Shown here: positions 1 through 8,955 of the stretch, one piece after another
Layout: each line of letters begins with the position of its first letter
Numbering within the stretch: position 1 is the first letter of the stretch
Assembly: GCA_030758115.1 (NCBI GenBank)
Contig: JANREX010000065.1
Location: 26,680-90,679 of the forward strand
Origin: Paracoccaceae bacterium
GTDB lineage: Bacteria; Pseudomonadota; Alphaproteobacteria; Rhodobacterales; Rhodobacteraceae
Direction: 5' to 3'
DNA length: 64,000 bases
Translations under genes and position numbers: made by a program
Notes under the pieces: generated by a model
The model's database searches: none
Told to the model about the DNA's origin: nothing
The model's input: the letters and a program-made list of their open reading frames with translations, nothing else

Positions 1-107
1 ACGATCGCCGCGATGCGTTTGCCGTGTTCGCCGATGAGCAGATCATTGATGAAGGTCGTCTTGCCGCTGCCCAGAAAACCTGTAACCAGCAGGATGGGAA
101 CACTCAT
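1..107 (-). CDS. COG0523/CobW-family GTPase, N-terminus only
   Basis: The first 35 or so residues are visible and the rest lies beyond the left edge. The N-terminus reads MSVPILLVTGFLGSGKTT, which has the GFLGSGKTT Walker A loop typical of G3E (COG0523) GTPases. Known members are metal chaperones or insertases for zinc, cobalt or nickel enzymes. The ATG overlaps the stop codon of the upstream deacylase gene by four bases (ATGA), so it is translationally coupled to the operon. A metal-delivery role for the operon's metalloenzymes is inference. CobW, YeiR or nitrile-hydratase-activator subtypes cannot be told apart from this fragment. Confidence 0.8.
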   Translation of the reverse strand, partial: MSVPILLVTGFLGSGKTTFINDLLIGEHGKRIAAI

Positions 108-1600
108 TCAGATGCCCGCCGGATGGGCCGTCCGGGGCTGGCGGTGGTGTCGAGCACGCCGTCGGATATCACCGCCTGACCGGCGATCAACAGGTGAACG
201 ACCCCTTCTGACGGCAAGTTCATCGTCTGGAATGTTGCGCGGTCCGTCAGACGGTTCAAATCAAACACGACGATGTCCGCATCAAACCCGGCCCTGAGCC
301 GGGCCTTTCGTGCAATCTGGGGTGCGCAACCCTCGATGACCCGCGCAGGGTAAAGCGTGCATTTCGCCAGCGCCTCGATCAGCGGCATCGTCTCGCGTTC
401 GCGCACATATTCTCGCAAGAAGCGGGTGAAAGTGCCCGCGGAACGTGGATGCGAGAGCGCCTGATCGGGCAGGGGCCATTCCATGCCATCATAGATACTG
501 CCATCCGGCTCAATCCATGGCATTGCGTCAGATGCGATGGATCCACCGGGATAGGTCACCGAAGCATCCAGCAGCCTGCGATGGTGATCGTTTGCCTCAA
601 CATCCAGAAAGTGCCAGACGACAAGGTCGGATGGGTTTTCATCACTTGCTTTCAGCAGGTCGTCGCGTCCCGAAAAGCGGTGGTGGTTCTTTACCAGTTC
701 GATCGTGGAATAATCGGTGCCGGACTTTTTGGTGAACTCCGGATCAGCAAAGAAACCCGCCCCCACAACGGTGGACCCCGCGCCATAGGGATAGGCTTCG
801 GTGGTCACGGGCAGGCCCATCTGTTGGGCTTTCGCGATCAGTTCGACCACCCGTTCAATGTCCAGAAGACTGGTCGAATTCATGTGGCAGATGTGCATAT
901 GCGCGCCGGTCGCACCGGCAAGGCCGATGAGCTTGACATAGCTTTCAATCGAACTTTGGGGGTCGATGTTGCTGGCATAGGCGATATGGGTGAAGGTCGG
1001 ACAGTCAAACGCGGCGGCCAGATCGCAGATGCGGGTCAGCTCTTTCACACCCGCACCAGGGGCATAGCCGTTGGGAATGCCGATGCCGATGGCACCTTCC
1101 TCCAGACCCTGTCGGGTCAGCGCAACCAGGGCTTTGGTCTGCGCGTCACCTGCCGCCGCGACGGACCAGCTGTTGTCGTTCGATGCCTTGCCCAACTGTT
1201 CAATCGGATGGGCCGCTCCGTCCAGTTGAAACCCCTCAAAGGCCGCGCGGCGGGCAAAGATCCACGCCGCGGAAGTCCCGTAGTTGAGCACGCGCGGACG
1301 TTTTTCCTGCGCATCATACCATGCAGACACGGGCAGTGCGCCAACTTCCAGTTCCAGCGCGGTTGTGACCCCGTCAAAGGCCTGCATCCGGTCTGCCGCA
1401 ACCGATTGGCCGTGGGCATGGATGTCGATGAAACCGGGGGCGACGATCAGGCCCGTGGCGTCGATTTCCCGCACAGCTTCGCCGAGATCAACCCCGACAG
1501 CGACGATCGTATCGCCGCTGATCGCCACATCGCAGACCGCGTCAAACCCGGACTCGGGGTCAATCACGCGGCCATTGCGAATGAGAAGGTCATGCGGCAT
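104..1600 (-). CDS. N-acyl-D-amino-acid deacylase-type amidohydrolase
   Basis: This 498-residue amidohydrolase belongs to the D-aminoacylase group, which removes acyl groups from N-acyl-D-amino acids and feeds D-amino acids into catabolism. Visible metal ligands are H61 and H63 (IDIHAHG), H205 (FTHIAY), the HMHICH segment at 234-239 and D358 (ASDAMP). The strand after GVTT reads ALELE (81-85), whereas many D-aminoacylases have a cysteine-containing NCG there. That may place it near the N-acyl-D-glutamate deacylases, but substrate specificity is unproven. It lies 17 bp after the RidA gene and overlaps the CobW-family gene by 4 bp. A related cyclic amidase is possible but less likely given the D-amino-acid dehydrogenase in the same operon. 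Confidence 0.8.
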   Translation of the reverse strand: MPHDLLIRNGRVIDPESGFDAVCDVAISGDTIVAVGVDLGEAVREIDATGLIVAPGFIDIHAHGQSVAADRMQAFDGVTTALELEVGALPVSAWYDAQEKRPRVLNYGTSAAWIFARRAAFEGFQLDGAAHPIEQLGKASNDNSWSVAAAGDAQTKALVALTRQGLEEGAIGIGIPNGYAPGAGVKELTRICDLAAAFDCPTFTHIAYASNIDPQSSIESYVKLIGLAGATGAHMHICHMNSTSLLDIERVVELIAKAQQMGLPVTTEAYPYGAGSTVVGAGFFADPEFTKKSGTDYSTIELVKNHHRFSGRDDLLKASDENPSDLVVWHFLDVEANDHHRRLLDASVTYPGGSIASDAMPWIEPDGSIYDGMEWPLPDQALSHPRSAGTFTRFLREYVRERETMPLIEALAKCTLYPARVIEGCAPQIARKARLRAGFDADIVVFDLNRLTDRATFQTMNLPSEGVVHLLIAGQAVISDGVLDTTASPGRPIRRASE

Positions 1601-1617
1601 CGCTGGTCCTTACCCGG

Positions 1618-2004
1618 CTATCTTGCAGAGGCGATCGCCTCGATCTCGACCAATGCGCCGGGAATCGCGAGCGCAGACGTCACGGTTGAACGGGCTGGAA
1701 TATCCGCACCGAAGGCCTCGGCATAGGCTGCGTTGAACTCGGCGAAATGGGCCATGTCCGTCAGCCAGACGGTGGTCTTGGCCACATCGGCAAGGGATGC
1801 CCCGGCCTGCGCCAAAACCGCCCGTAGGTTGGCAATGGCTTGGCGCGTCTGGGGGCCCGCGCCCCCTTCGACCAATTTGAAATTCGCATCCACGCCCAAG
1901 GCGCCAGAGCAAAAGATCAAATCCCCCACCCGCGTTGCAGGGACAAGTGGCACAGTCATGCCATTGGGCAGGACGGGCGGTGCTCCGATACGTTCAACAG
2001 TCAT
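1618..2004 (-). CDS. RidA-family enamine/imine deaminase
   Basis: This 128-residue protein has the length and sequence of the RidA/YjgF/UK114 family. RidA proteins hydrolyse reactive imines and enamines to keto acids plus ammonia in the cytoplasm. The key arginine is R105 (IPARSTV) and the C-terminal VEIEAIA segment supplies the usual acidic residue at E120. FCSGALGVD near 31-39 is a normal family motif. It sits 12 bp after an M81 gene. The operon also encodes a DauA-like dehydrogenase, whose family produces imino acids. Hydrolysis of that imine is therefore the simplest role, though this is inference from context. Confidence 0.88.
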   Translation of the reverse strand: MTVERIGAPPVLPNGMTVPLVPATRVGDLIFCSGALGVDANFKLVEGGAGPQTRQAIANLRAVLAQAGASLADVAKTTVWLTDMAHFAEFNAAYAEAFGADIPARSTVTSALAIPGALVEIEAIASAR

Positions 2005-2016
2005 TGGTGTATCCCT

Positions 2017-3465
2017 TCAAGAGAACGGGTTTTCGACCTTGGGCCAGTAGTTCCCGTCGCGTTTTGTAAACGGGATGATCGTCATGTCCGGCGTTACCGC
2101 GCCGGGGCTGCGGACGTGGATCACCTGCGGGCTGACCCTGTCAAAGTTCTGGAAGAAGTGGTTGGTCGATTTGGGGATAAGTGCCTTCATCTCGGTGATG
2201 TCGATGCCCAGTTCGGTGTAAACCGAAGGCGAGAAGTTCTGCGTGCGCACGGTCGATACGATCAGGTGAACGCCGTCCGCATCCAGCCAGACACCGGTGC
2301 CCATTGCCATGTTTGCATCGCCCAGTTTCTGGGTCATGTTCTCGCGGATTGCGCGCACAGTGACGTCCAGATCGACGGTTTCACCGGATTCGGCGCAGAT
2401 CTTGCCGCCAAGGCGGACCTTCATGCGCGCACCCACACCCGCATCCTGACACATGGCAACCAGAACAGGATCCCAGAAAATGCCATGTGCGACGTCTTTC
2501 ATGCCGCGCTTCAGAATTTCCTGAAGGAAATAGGTTGAATCCGCCGGCGCACCGCCTCCGGCATTATCGCCCATATCCGCCAGAGTGACGGTCTTGTGAT
2601 TGGCCGCTTCGACGATATCCAGCGCCTGAGAAATATCGGGGTAGTCCATGCGCAGCCCCTCGCGGATGCCCCACAGCTTGTCGGCAAAGACCTTGGCGGT
2701 CGTGGCGGCCTTGTCGGCATCGCCGTCGGCAATGACCAGCATCTTGGCACCCACATCGGCCACATCCGCCCAAGGAAAGCCATGGACCAGAGAGACCGAC
2801 AGAATGCCGTCCTTGCCCTCGGCATCCTTCATGTCCTGCACAAAGGTCTTGGCCGGTTCCTTCATCGTCTGGATGATCGTCAACATCCGGCAGTCATGGA
2901 GCCGCATCACCGGTTTGATCTTACCGTCGGCGGTGTCGGCCGCCATGGTGAACATTTCGCGCGCGCGCTCGGGCGCGTCGACATGGGGATATTCCTTGAG
3001 GGCGACGATCAGCGTCGCGTTGTCCACCATGGCTTTGGTCATGTGATTGTGCGGATCAAGCACCAGCCCGATCACCCGGTCCGGGCCCATGATCGCGCGG
3101 GCGCGGGCCATCATGTCACCTTCGCAATCGTCATAGCCATCGGCCACCATGGCGCCGTGCATGACCATGAGCAGCATGTCGGGCTGATGGGTCTTGATAT
3201 CGTTCAGGATCTCATCGCGGTATGCCTCATAAACCTCGCGGACCGTGATGCCGGCGGGTTGCGCGGCTGCCGCCAGGCTTTCGATGACCTCCCAGCCACG
3301 CGCCTCGCCCATGCGCCTCCATTCGTGCAGCGGCTCGGTAAAGAGGTTGGCGGGCAGTTTTGTCGCCTCACGCGAAACGAAGGTGTTTTCAAAGGCGTTC
3401 CGCCCGGTGGGCATTGGCGAGAAAGTGTTGGTCTCGGTGGCGAGGGTTGCGATCAGAAGTTTCAT
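2017..3465 (-). CDS. M81-family metallopeptidase (MlrC-like), copy 1
   Basis: This 482-residue M81 protein is related to MlrC, which hydrolyses linearised microcystin peptides. The start LIATLATETNTFSP is characteristic. Likely zinc-binding motifs are MHGAMVADGYDDCEGD (H103, D112-D113, E115) and LDPHNHMT (D137, H139, H141). A glycine-rich DNAGGGAPADS segment lies near residue 300. No signal peptide is visible, so it should act in the cytoplasm. The next gene upstream is a paralogue of identical length, 15 bp away. The family is often found beside TRAP or peptide transporters. Its substrate here is unknown, with a peptide or amide bond in an imported compound being most plausible. Confidence 0.85.
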   Translation of the reverse strand: MKLLIATLATETNTFSPMPTGRNAFENTFVSREATKLPANLFTEPLHEWRRMGEARGWEVIESLAAAAQPAGITVREVYEAYRDEILNDIKTHQPDMLLMVMHGAMVADGYDDCEGDMMARARAIMGPDRVIGLVLDPHNHMTKAMVDNATLIVALKEYPHVDAPERAREMFTMAADTADGKIKPVMRLHDCRMLTIIQTMKEPAKTFVQDMKDAEGKDGILSVSLVHGFPWADVADVGAKMLVIADGDADKAATTAKVFADKLWGIREGLRMDYPDISQALDIVEAANHKTVTLADMGDNAGGGAPADSTYFLQEILKRGMKDVAHGIFWDPVLVAMCQDAGVGARMKVRLGGKICAESGETVDLDVTVRAIRENMTQKLGDANMAMGTGVWLDADGVHLIVSTVRTQNFSPSVYTELGIDITEMKALIPKSTNHFFQNFDRVSPQVIHVRSPGAVTPDMTIIPFTKRDGNYWPKVENPFS

Positions 3466-3480
3466 GGCGGTGCTCCTTGC

Positions 3481-4929
3481 TCAGGCGAATGGGTCTTCAA
3501 CGCGCGGCCAGTAGGTCGGCGCGCGCTTGACATAGGGGATCACGGCGAAATCCGCCGTCAGCGTTCCGGGGCTGGCGATATGGATCACCTCAGCTGCAAT
3601 GGGCGCAAATCCGGCATAGAAATGGTTGGTGGATTTCACGATCACGGTTTTCATCTGCGCCAGATCAATGCCCAGATCGGTAAAAAGCGACGGGTGCAGA
3701 CACTGTGTGCGGCTGGTGTTCACAACCAGATGCACGCCATCCGCTTCGATCCAGACGCCGGTGCCAAAAGGCGATGGCACCACGCCGAAATCCTGCACCA
3801 TGTTTTCGCGGATCCCGCGCACTGTCACGTCGAGATCAACGGCCTGGCCGGATGCCTCCGACCGTTTTCCACCCAGCCGGACACGCATCCGCGCGCCGAC
3901 GCCTGCATCCATGCACATCGCCACCAGAACAGGGTCCCAATAGACCGCCATGGCCACATCCTTCATGCCCCGCGCCAGCACGTCTTGCAGCACGAAGGTG
4001 CTGTCAGAGGGTGCGCCGCCGCCGGCATTGTCGGCCGTGTCTGCCAGCACCACGGGGAAAGCCGTCGCCGCCTGTGCGCGGTCCAGGGCCGTCGCGATAT
4101 CCGGCCAACGGATGCGCAGCGCGTCGCGGCTGTTAAAAAGCCGCAGGCCGAAATCCTGCGCCACCTTGGTCGCCTTGTCTGCATCGCCATTCGCAATCGC
4201 AAGCATTCGGGTGCCCGTGATCGCGGTGTCGCCATAGGGAAAGCCATGTGCAAGCGACAGCGACAGGATGCCGTCCGTCCCTTCGGTGGCCATCATGTCA
4301 TCGACGAAGGCCCGCATGATGGGGCCTTGCGTCGGATACATCGAAATCATGCGACAGTCGAAATCACGCATCACGGGCCTGGTGCGCCCTTCGGCGGCGT
4401 CAACCGTGAGGGCAAACAGATCATGCGCCCGTTCCGGCACATCCGTATGCGGATATTCCTTGAAGCAGACGATCAGCGTGGCCGCCTCCATCATCTGCGC
4501 GGTCAGATGGCAGTGAGGATCAATCTCAAGCGAGATGATCGCCTCTGCGCCAAGAATGGCGCGGATACGCGCCATCAGATCACCCTCGCAATCGTCATAG
4601 CCATCGGCAATCATCGCGCCGTGCATCGACAGCATCACGATATCGGGGCGCTCGCGGGCCACGTCCTCCAGGATGATATCGCGGAATTCTTCATAGATCG
4701 CGCGCCCGACCATCCCCGCGGGCTGCGCCCAGGCGGCAAGGCTGTCGACGACGTCCCAGCCTTTGGCCTCGCCTGATGCGCGCCAGATATGCAGCGGCAT
4801 GGTGCAGGGCACCGCGGGATCGGCGGTAGGCGTGCGGGTGATCAGTTTGTCGGCAAAGGCCTTGCGCCCGACAGGGATCGGGGAAAACGTGTTGGTCTCA
4901 TTGAACAGGCCGGCCAGCAACAGTTTCAT
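3481..4929 (-). CDS. M81-family metallopeptidase (MlrC-like), copy 2
   Basis: This is the second 482-residue M81 protein and aligns with copy 1 over its full length without evident gaps, including SMHGAMIADGYDDCEGD and IDPHCHLT at the same residue numbers. The two have diverged strongly between motifs (for example residues 31-45), so this is an old duplication, possibly with split substrate preference. Its ATG overlaps the DctQ stop codon by four bases, coupling it directly to the TRAP transporter. Both copies keep the predicted metal ligands, so neither looks decayed. The exact peptide or amide substrate cannot be read from sequence. Confidence 0.85.
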   Translation of the reverse strand: MKLLLAGLFNETNTFSPIPVGRKAFADKLITRTPTADPAVPCTMPLHIWRASGEAKGWDVVDSLAAWAQPAGMVGRAIYEEFRDIILEDVARERPDIVMLSMHGAMIADGYDDCEGDLMARIRAILGAEAIISLEIDPHCHLTAQMMEAATLIVCFKEYPHTDVPERAHDLFALTVDAAEGRTRPVMRDFDCRMISMYPTQGPIMRAFVDDMMATEGTDGILSLSLAHGFPYGDTAITGTRMLAIANGDADKATKVAQDFGLRLFNSRDALRIRWPDIATALDRAQAATAFPVVLADTADNAGGGAPSDSTFVLQDVLARGMKDVAMAVYWDPVLVAMCMDAGVGARMRVRLGGKRSEASGQAVDLDVTVRGIRENMVQDFGVVPSPFGTGVWIEADGVHLVVNTSRTQCLHPSLFTDLGIDLAQMKTVIVKSTNHFYAGFAPIAAEVIHIASPGTLTADFAVIPYVKRAPTYWPRVEDPFA

Positions 4930-5447
4930 GCCGCGTCGCGTCCCGCCAGCGCGTTTGCCAGATGCGACACCAGATGCAGAAGGATCAGGCTGAACCCGAT
5001 CGGGACCGCCATGGCAAAGGCGGACATCGGGACATCGACCGTTTCAGCCAGTTGTTTGGCGTTGCGCGCGATATAGCCGGACGCCATGCTGCCGTTCAGA
5101 CCAAAGACACTGTACCACAGAATGGGTGTGATAAAGATCAATGCGCCGATCGAGCGGATGACGGCAAAAACACGGCCAACGCCATCGGTACGCTCTCGCG
5201 CCGCAGGAAACAGCGAGGGGTCGGCATTGGCGCGAAAGGCGCAGGATGCCCCCAGAAGGCCGGCCCAGACCATGGTGTAACGGGCCAGTTCCTCGGTCCA
5301 GGAAGGGGGCTGATCCAGCAGGTAACGCGCGGCGGCCTGCCAGCCCGCCAAGAACACCAAAGCCGTCACCGCCAGCACCGCCCCGACAAGGGCGATGCGG
5401 TCGGCAAAGGCCGAGATACGGTCAAGCAGGTTTATCGCCGCGCGCAT
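4926..5447 (-). CDS. TRAP transporter small permease (DctQ-type)
   Basis: This small integral membrane subunit of a TRAP transporter is about 173 residues long, usual for DctQ. Four hydrophobic spans are visible, and the motif WTEELARYTMVWAGLLG is diagnostic for the family. I start at MRAAINLLDRIS, 5 bp after the DctP stop and preceded by GGGGA. An upstream ATG at 5477 would overlap dctP and lacks a better ribosome site. DctQ pairs with DctM in the inner membrane for sodium-driven import of the ligand captured by DctP. The gene overlaps the second M81 gene by 4 bp. Confidence 0.88.
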   Translation of the reverse strand: MRAAINLLDRISAFADRIALVGAVLAVTALVFLAGWQAAARYLLDQPPSWTEELARYTMVWAGLLGASCAFRANADPSLFPAARERTDGVGRVFAVIRSIGALIFITPILWYSVFGLNGSMASGYIARNAKQLAETVDVPMSAFAMAVPIGFSLILLHLVSHLANALAGRDAA

Positions 5448-5452
5448 CGTTG

Positions 5453-6430
5453 TTATTCCCCGATCGCAGCTTGCCAAGCGGCAAGTGCACCTTCAGGCAT
5501 CGGAACCATGTTGTGCAACGGGGTGCTCAACTCCTTGAACTCGGCCCAGGCCTCGGGCGTGAGTTCGGTCACCTCAATGCCAGCTTCACGCAGCTGGTCG
5601 AGCTCTGCGGAACGCGTGTCCAGCCAAGCACGGTTTGTCGCGGTTGCGGCTGCCGCTGCATCCATCACCGTCTTCTGCTGCTCAGCCGACAGACCCTGGA
5701 ACCAGTCCTCGGAAATGATTGCGGTCCGGCTGCTCAAACCAACCTTGGCGTTGGTGAAATACTTGATGAAGCCGGTATGGCCAAACATCAGCGGCACCAT
5801 CGGCGGGTTCAGATAGCCATCTGCAATGCCGGTTTGCAACGCATTCGGGACTTCGTCCCACGCCACGATGGTGCCGTTTGTGCCCCACATCTTGTAGACA
5901 CCGATCTGGGTGTCATCCAGCGCACGCATCCGCAGGTCCGCCATGTCGGCGGCCGAGTTGACCGTTTTCTTGGTGTTGAAGATACCAGCCGGAGAGCCGA
6001 GCGCGACAAGCGCAAGAACCCTTACGCCCTGCGGTGTCGTGCCTGCGTTGATCTTGTCCAGCATGCCGTTTGAAAGCCCGCGATCGACGCTGGCCCAATC
6101 AGGGAACAGGTAGGGCAGGGTAACCGGGGTAATGTGGCCGTCCAGTTTGCCAACACCCTTGGTGTCGGACAACGAAACCTCCAGCAAACCCTGCTGGACC
6201 TGGTCCATTTTTTCGGCCTCTGCCCCCAATGCACCGCGTTCATATTCTTCGGCCGTCATACCGTTTGCGTTCAGGTATTGCGAGAATGCATTGGCCCAGA
6301 CATACGAGCCGGAATTTTCCAGATCCTTGGCGGAATCGAGGGCGATTTTCACAGTCTGCGCGGTGGCTGGGCCGGCCATTGCAAGTGCCAGCGATACGCC
6401 CGCAGCCCCTAGAAACTTGGTGAATGACAT
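5453..6430 (-). CDS. TRAP transporter periplasmic substrate-binding protein (DctP-type)
   Basis: This protein of about 325 residues starts with a Sec signal peptide: MSFTKFLG, then a hydrophobic stretch ending in GPATA before QTVKIALDS. The ATG at 6430 is preceded by a strong ribosome-binding site, GAGGAGG, eight bases upstream, and is preferred over an in-frame ATG at 6484 that lies before that site. Family landmarks include the acidic YERGALGAEAEKMDQVQQG segment and a central LRMRALDD region holding the arginine that usually contacts a carboxylate of the ligand. This predicts a carboxylate-bearing ligand. The neighbours suggest an acylated or peptide-like amino acid. Confidence 0.9.
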   Translation of the reverse strand: MSFTKFLGAAGVSLALAMAGPATAQTVKIALDSAKDLENSGSYVWANAFSQYLNANGMTAEEYERGALGAEAEKMDQVQQGLLEVSLSDTKGVGKLDGHITPVTLPYLFPDWASVDRGLSNGMLDKINAGTTPQGVRVLALVALGSPAGIFNTKKTVNSAADMADLRMRALDDTQIGVYKMWGTNGTIVAWDEVPNALQTGIADGYLNPPMVPLMFGHTGFIKYFTNAKVGLSSRTAIISEDWFQGLSAEQQKTVMDAAAAATATNRAWLDTRSAELDQLREAGIEVTELTPEAWAEFKELSTPLHNMVPMPEGALAAWQAAIGE

Positions 6431-6474
6431 TGATATTTCCTCCTCTGTTTGGCCCTCATTGGGACCGGTTGAAC

Positions 6475-7758
6475 TTAGTTCCACAGCCCCATTGCGCGGG
6501 GCAAAAACAAGGTGATCTCAGGCACGAAGATCAGCACCCCCAGCACCAGGATTTCCACGAAAACAAACGGGATCACCGCACGGGCAAGCGCCCAGTAGTT
6601 CAGCCCCGTAACCGTCGAAACGATCAACAGGCATCCCCCCATCGGCGGCGACACCAGACCAATGGTCAGGTTGAAACAGATCACGATGCCCAGGTGCACC
6701 GGGTCCGCGCCCTGCGCCAAAGCCACTGGCGCCACCAACGGCACCAGCAGGGCCAGCGCCATTGGGATGTCCAGGAACATGCCCGCCAGAATGAACAGCA
6801 GGTTCATCGCCAGCATGAAGCCGATAGGGCCAAGGCCCAGATCGGTGATCAGCGCCGAGATCGCCTGCGGAATGCGTTCGAGAGAGGCCAGATGGCCAAA
6901 GGCGGCAATCGCGCTGAGCACGACAAAGATTGACCCGGTCAGCATCGCCGTGCGGCGGATGCTTTCGAACAGCGCCTCGCGGCTCAGGCCCTCGTAGAAA
7001 AAGGCGGCCAGTCCCGCCACGACCACGGCCACAGCGGCGGCTTCGGTTGGCGTCATCCAACCAAAGACAATCCCGCCGACAATGATCACGGGCAGACACA
7101 GCGCAGGCAGCGCGCGGCCCAACGCCGGAAAGACGGCCGGTGCGTCGCCTTTTTCAATGCGCGGGTGATCGTCGCGAATGGCGAAGTAGGCGTTCAGTGC
7201 GAACAGCGCCGATGCCAGCAACAGCCCCGGCAGAATGCCTGCCACAAACAGCGCCGCAACGGATGTCTGCATGATCGCGCCGTAAAAGATCAGGATGATC
7301 GACGGCGGCACGATTGGCCCGATGATGGATGAGGCGGCTGTGATGGCACCTGCATAAAGCTTGGTGTAGCCGCGTTGCTCCATCGCCGGGACCAGCGTGT
7401 TTGACAAAGACGCCGCATCAGCGACAGCCGATCCGGAAATCCCTGCGAAGAAGACAGAGGTCATGATGTTTACATGACCCAGCCCGCCACGAAGGCGGCC
7501 CACCAGCGCCATGGAGAAGTCGATCAACGCCTTGGTGACGCCGCCTCGGTTCATCAACTCGCCCGCGAGGATGAACAGGGGCATCGACAACAGCGCAAAG
7601 ACGCTGATCTGCGAGAAAACCTTTTGCGGCAGGATCGCAAGATAGCGTTCGTTGTCGGTCAGGATGAACGACACAACTGCCGCGCCGCCAACCACATATG
7701 CCAACCCCAAACCTGACGCCAAAAGCACGATCAGAATGATTGGAACGAACCACATCAC
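6475..7758 (-). CDS. TRAP transporter large permease (DctM-type)
   Basis: This 427-residue polytopic protein has about a dozen hydrophobic segments and is of usual DctM length. Recognisable motifs are MPLFILAGELMNRGG near residue 60, FAGISGSAVADAA near 105 and IVPPSIILIFYG near 150. It forms the transport channel with DctQ. The gene overlaps the upstream FAD dehydrogenase by 4 bp (ATGA) and is followed 44 bp later by dctP. The order DctM-DctP-DctQ differs from the usual DctP-DctQ-DctM. The strong ribosome site before dctP may raise binding-protein synthesis above that of the permease. Confidence 0.92.
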   Translation of the reverse strand: MMWFVPIILIVLLASGLGLAYVVGGAAVVSFILTDNERYLAILPQKVFSQISVFALLSMPLFILAGELMNRGGVTKALIDFSMALVGRLRGGLGHVNIMTSVFFAGISGSAVADAASLSNTLVPAMEQRGYTKLYAGAITAASSIIGPIVPPSIILIFYGAIMQTSVAALFVAGILPGLLLASALFALNAYFAIRDDHPRIEKGDAPAVFPALGRALPALCLPVIIVGGIVFGWMTPTEAAAVAVVVAGLAAFFYEGLSREALFESIRRTAMLTGSIFVVLSAIAAFGHLASLERIPQAISALITDLGLGPIGFMLAMNLLFILAGMFLDIPMALALLVPLVAPVALAQGADPVHLGIVICFNLTIGLVSPPMGGCLLIVSTVTGLNYWALARAVIPFVFVEILVLGVLIFVPEITLFLPRAMGLWN

Positions 7759-8900
7759 AGGCCAAGCCCTTCTCGATCCGGCTGGATCGTTTGCGGATCA
7801 AGCCGCTCTGCGAGTATATGTTCGGGAACCGGTTTTCCCATCAGTTCCGCCGCTGCATATTGTGCAAGGCCGGGTGCGGACTGGATGCCGTAGCCACCTT
7901 GCCCGGCCAGCCAATAAAACCCGTCAACCTTGCGGGAAAATCCCGCCACCGGCGATTTGTCGGCAACGAAACTGCGCAAGCCTGCCCAGGGGCTTTCAAC
8001 CCGCTTGACCGACACGTCAAAGGCACGCTCGATCCGGTCCACGCAGATTGCGATGTCCATCTCATCGGGCTGCACGTCGCAGGGCGGCTCGGGGTCTTCG
8101 TTTGCAGGGGAGATCAGCAGCTTGCCCGCGTCGGGTTTCAGGTAGAACTCTTCGGCAACATCAATCGTCAGTGGCAGTGACCTGGTGTCATAGCCTGCGG
8201 GCGCAGCAACCATCAGCGCCGTGCGGCGTTTCGGTGTCAGCCCGATCCGTTCGGCCCCGGCCATGTGTCCCAATGCATCGGCCCATGCCCCCGCGGCGTT
8301 CACCACTTTTCGCGCGCGGATGTCCCCTTGCGGTGTGGCGATCTGCCAGGCCTCTGCGCCATGCGTCAAGCCGGTCACGGGCGCGCGGGTCATGACAGTT
8401 CCGCCATGTTCCTTGAACATGCGCAAATAGCCCTGATGCAGCGCCGCCACGTCGATTTCCGATGTGCCGGTGTCCCAAAGGGCGGCCACTGCATAGCCCT
8501 CGCGCAGCAGCGGCAGCCGTTCATACAGCGCGTCCTGGTCAATCCGGCTTACGGTTGACGCATCGGACAGCTCTTGCTCCATCGCGTCCAACTGGTCCAG
8601 TTGGTCCGCGCGCGCCACAAAGACCGCGTCGATGGGCGACAGAAGCGGACGCTCTGCAAACCCGGCGGGAGGGTTTTCGAAAAACAACAAGGAGGCACGT
8701 GTGAGCGCGCGGATCGGCTGTGGTCCGTAGATCGGGGAATAGACAGCGGCGGAACGCCCTGTGGTGTGATACCCGGGCTGGCTTTCCTGCTCGATCAGAA
8801 CGACCTTTGCGCCCGCCGTGGCAAGCTCTGCCGCGACAGAGGCCCCTGCGATGCCCGCACCGATCACCGCGACGTCAAAAGGGTGTTCTGCGTTCGGCAA
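7755..8900 (-). CDS. FAD-dependent D-amino acid dehydrogenase, DauA-like
   Basis: This 381-residue flavoprotein of the DAO fold has the GAGIAG dinucleotide motif at 14-19. Its sequence resembles Pseudomonas D-arginine dehydrogenase (DauA) in stretches I know from that enzyme: QPGYHTTGRSAAVYSPIYG, FYLKPDAG, WAGLRSFVADKSPVAGF and AGQGGYGIQ. DauA oxidises many D-amino acids to imino acids and passes electrons to the respiratory chain rather than to oxygen. This is the first gene of the minus-strand operon. RidA, further along, could hydrolyse the product. Broad D-amino-acid specificity is likely, and a preference for D-arginine itself is not established. Confidence 0.8.
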   Translation of the reverse strand: MPNAEHPFDVAVIGAGIAGASVAAELATAGAKVVLIEQESQPGYHTTGRSAAVYSPIYGPQPIRALTRASLLFFENPPAGFAERPLLSPIDAVFVARADQLDQLDAMEQELSDASTVSRIDQDALYERLPLLREGYAVAALWDTGTSEIDVAALHQGYLRMFKEHGGTVMTRAPVTGLTHGAEAWQIATPQGDIRARKVVNAAGAWADALGHMAGAERIGLTPKRRTALMVAAPAGYDTRSLPLTIDVAEEFYLKPDAGKLLISPANEDPEPPCDVQPDEMDIAICVDRIERAFDVSVKRVESPWAGLRSFVADKSPVAGFSRKVDGFYWLAGQGGYGIQSAPGLAQYAAAELMGKPVPEHILAERLDPQTIQPDREGLGL

Positions 8901-8955
8901 AAGTATCTCCCAAAGTCAGAATCGTTTCCAGTTGCTTGCAAAGGATGGTAGTTAA

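Noticed and set aside
2596..4776. A 726-codon open frame on the plus strand
   Set aside because: It runs antisense to the two M81 genes in GC-rich DNA, is rich in H/R/G/D and has no family features. The minus-strand frames carry clear M81 motifs.
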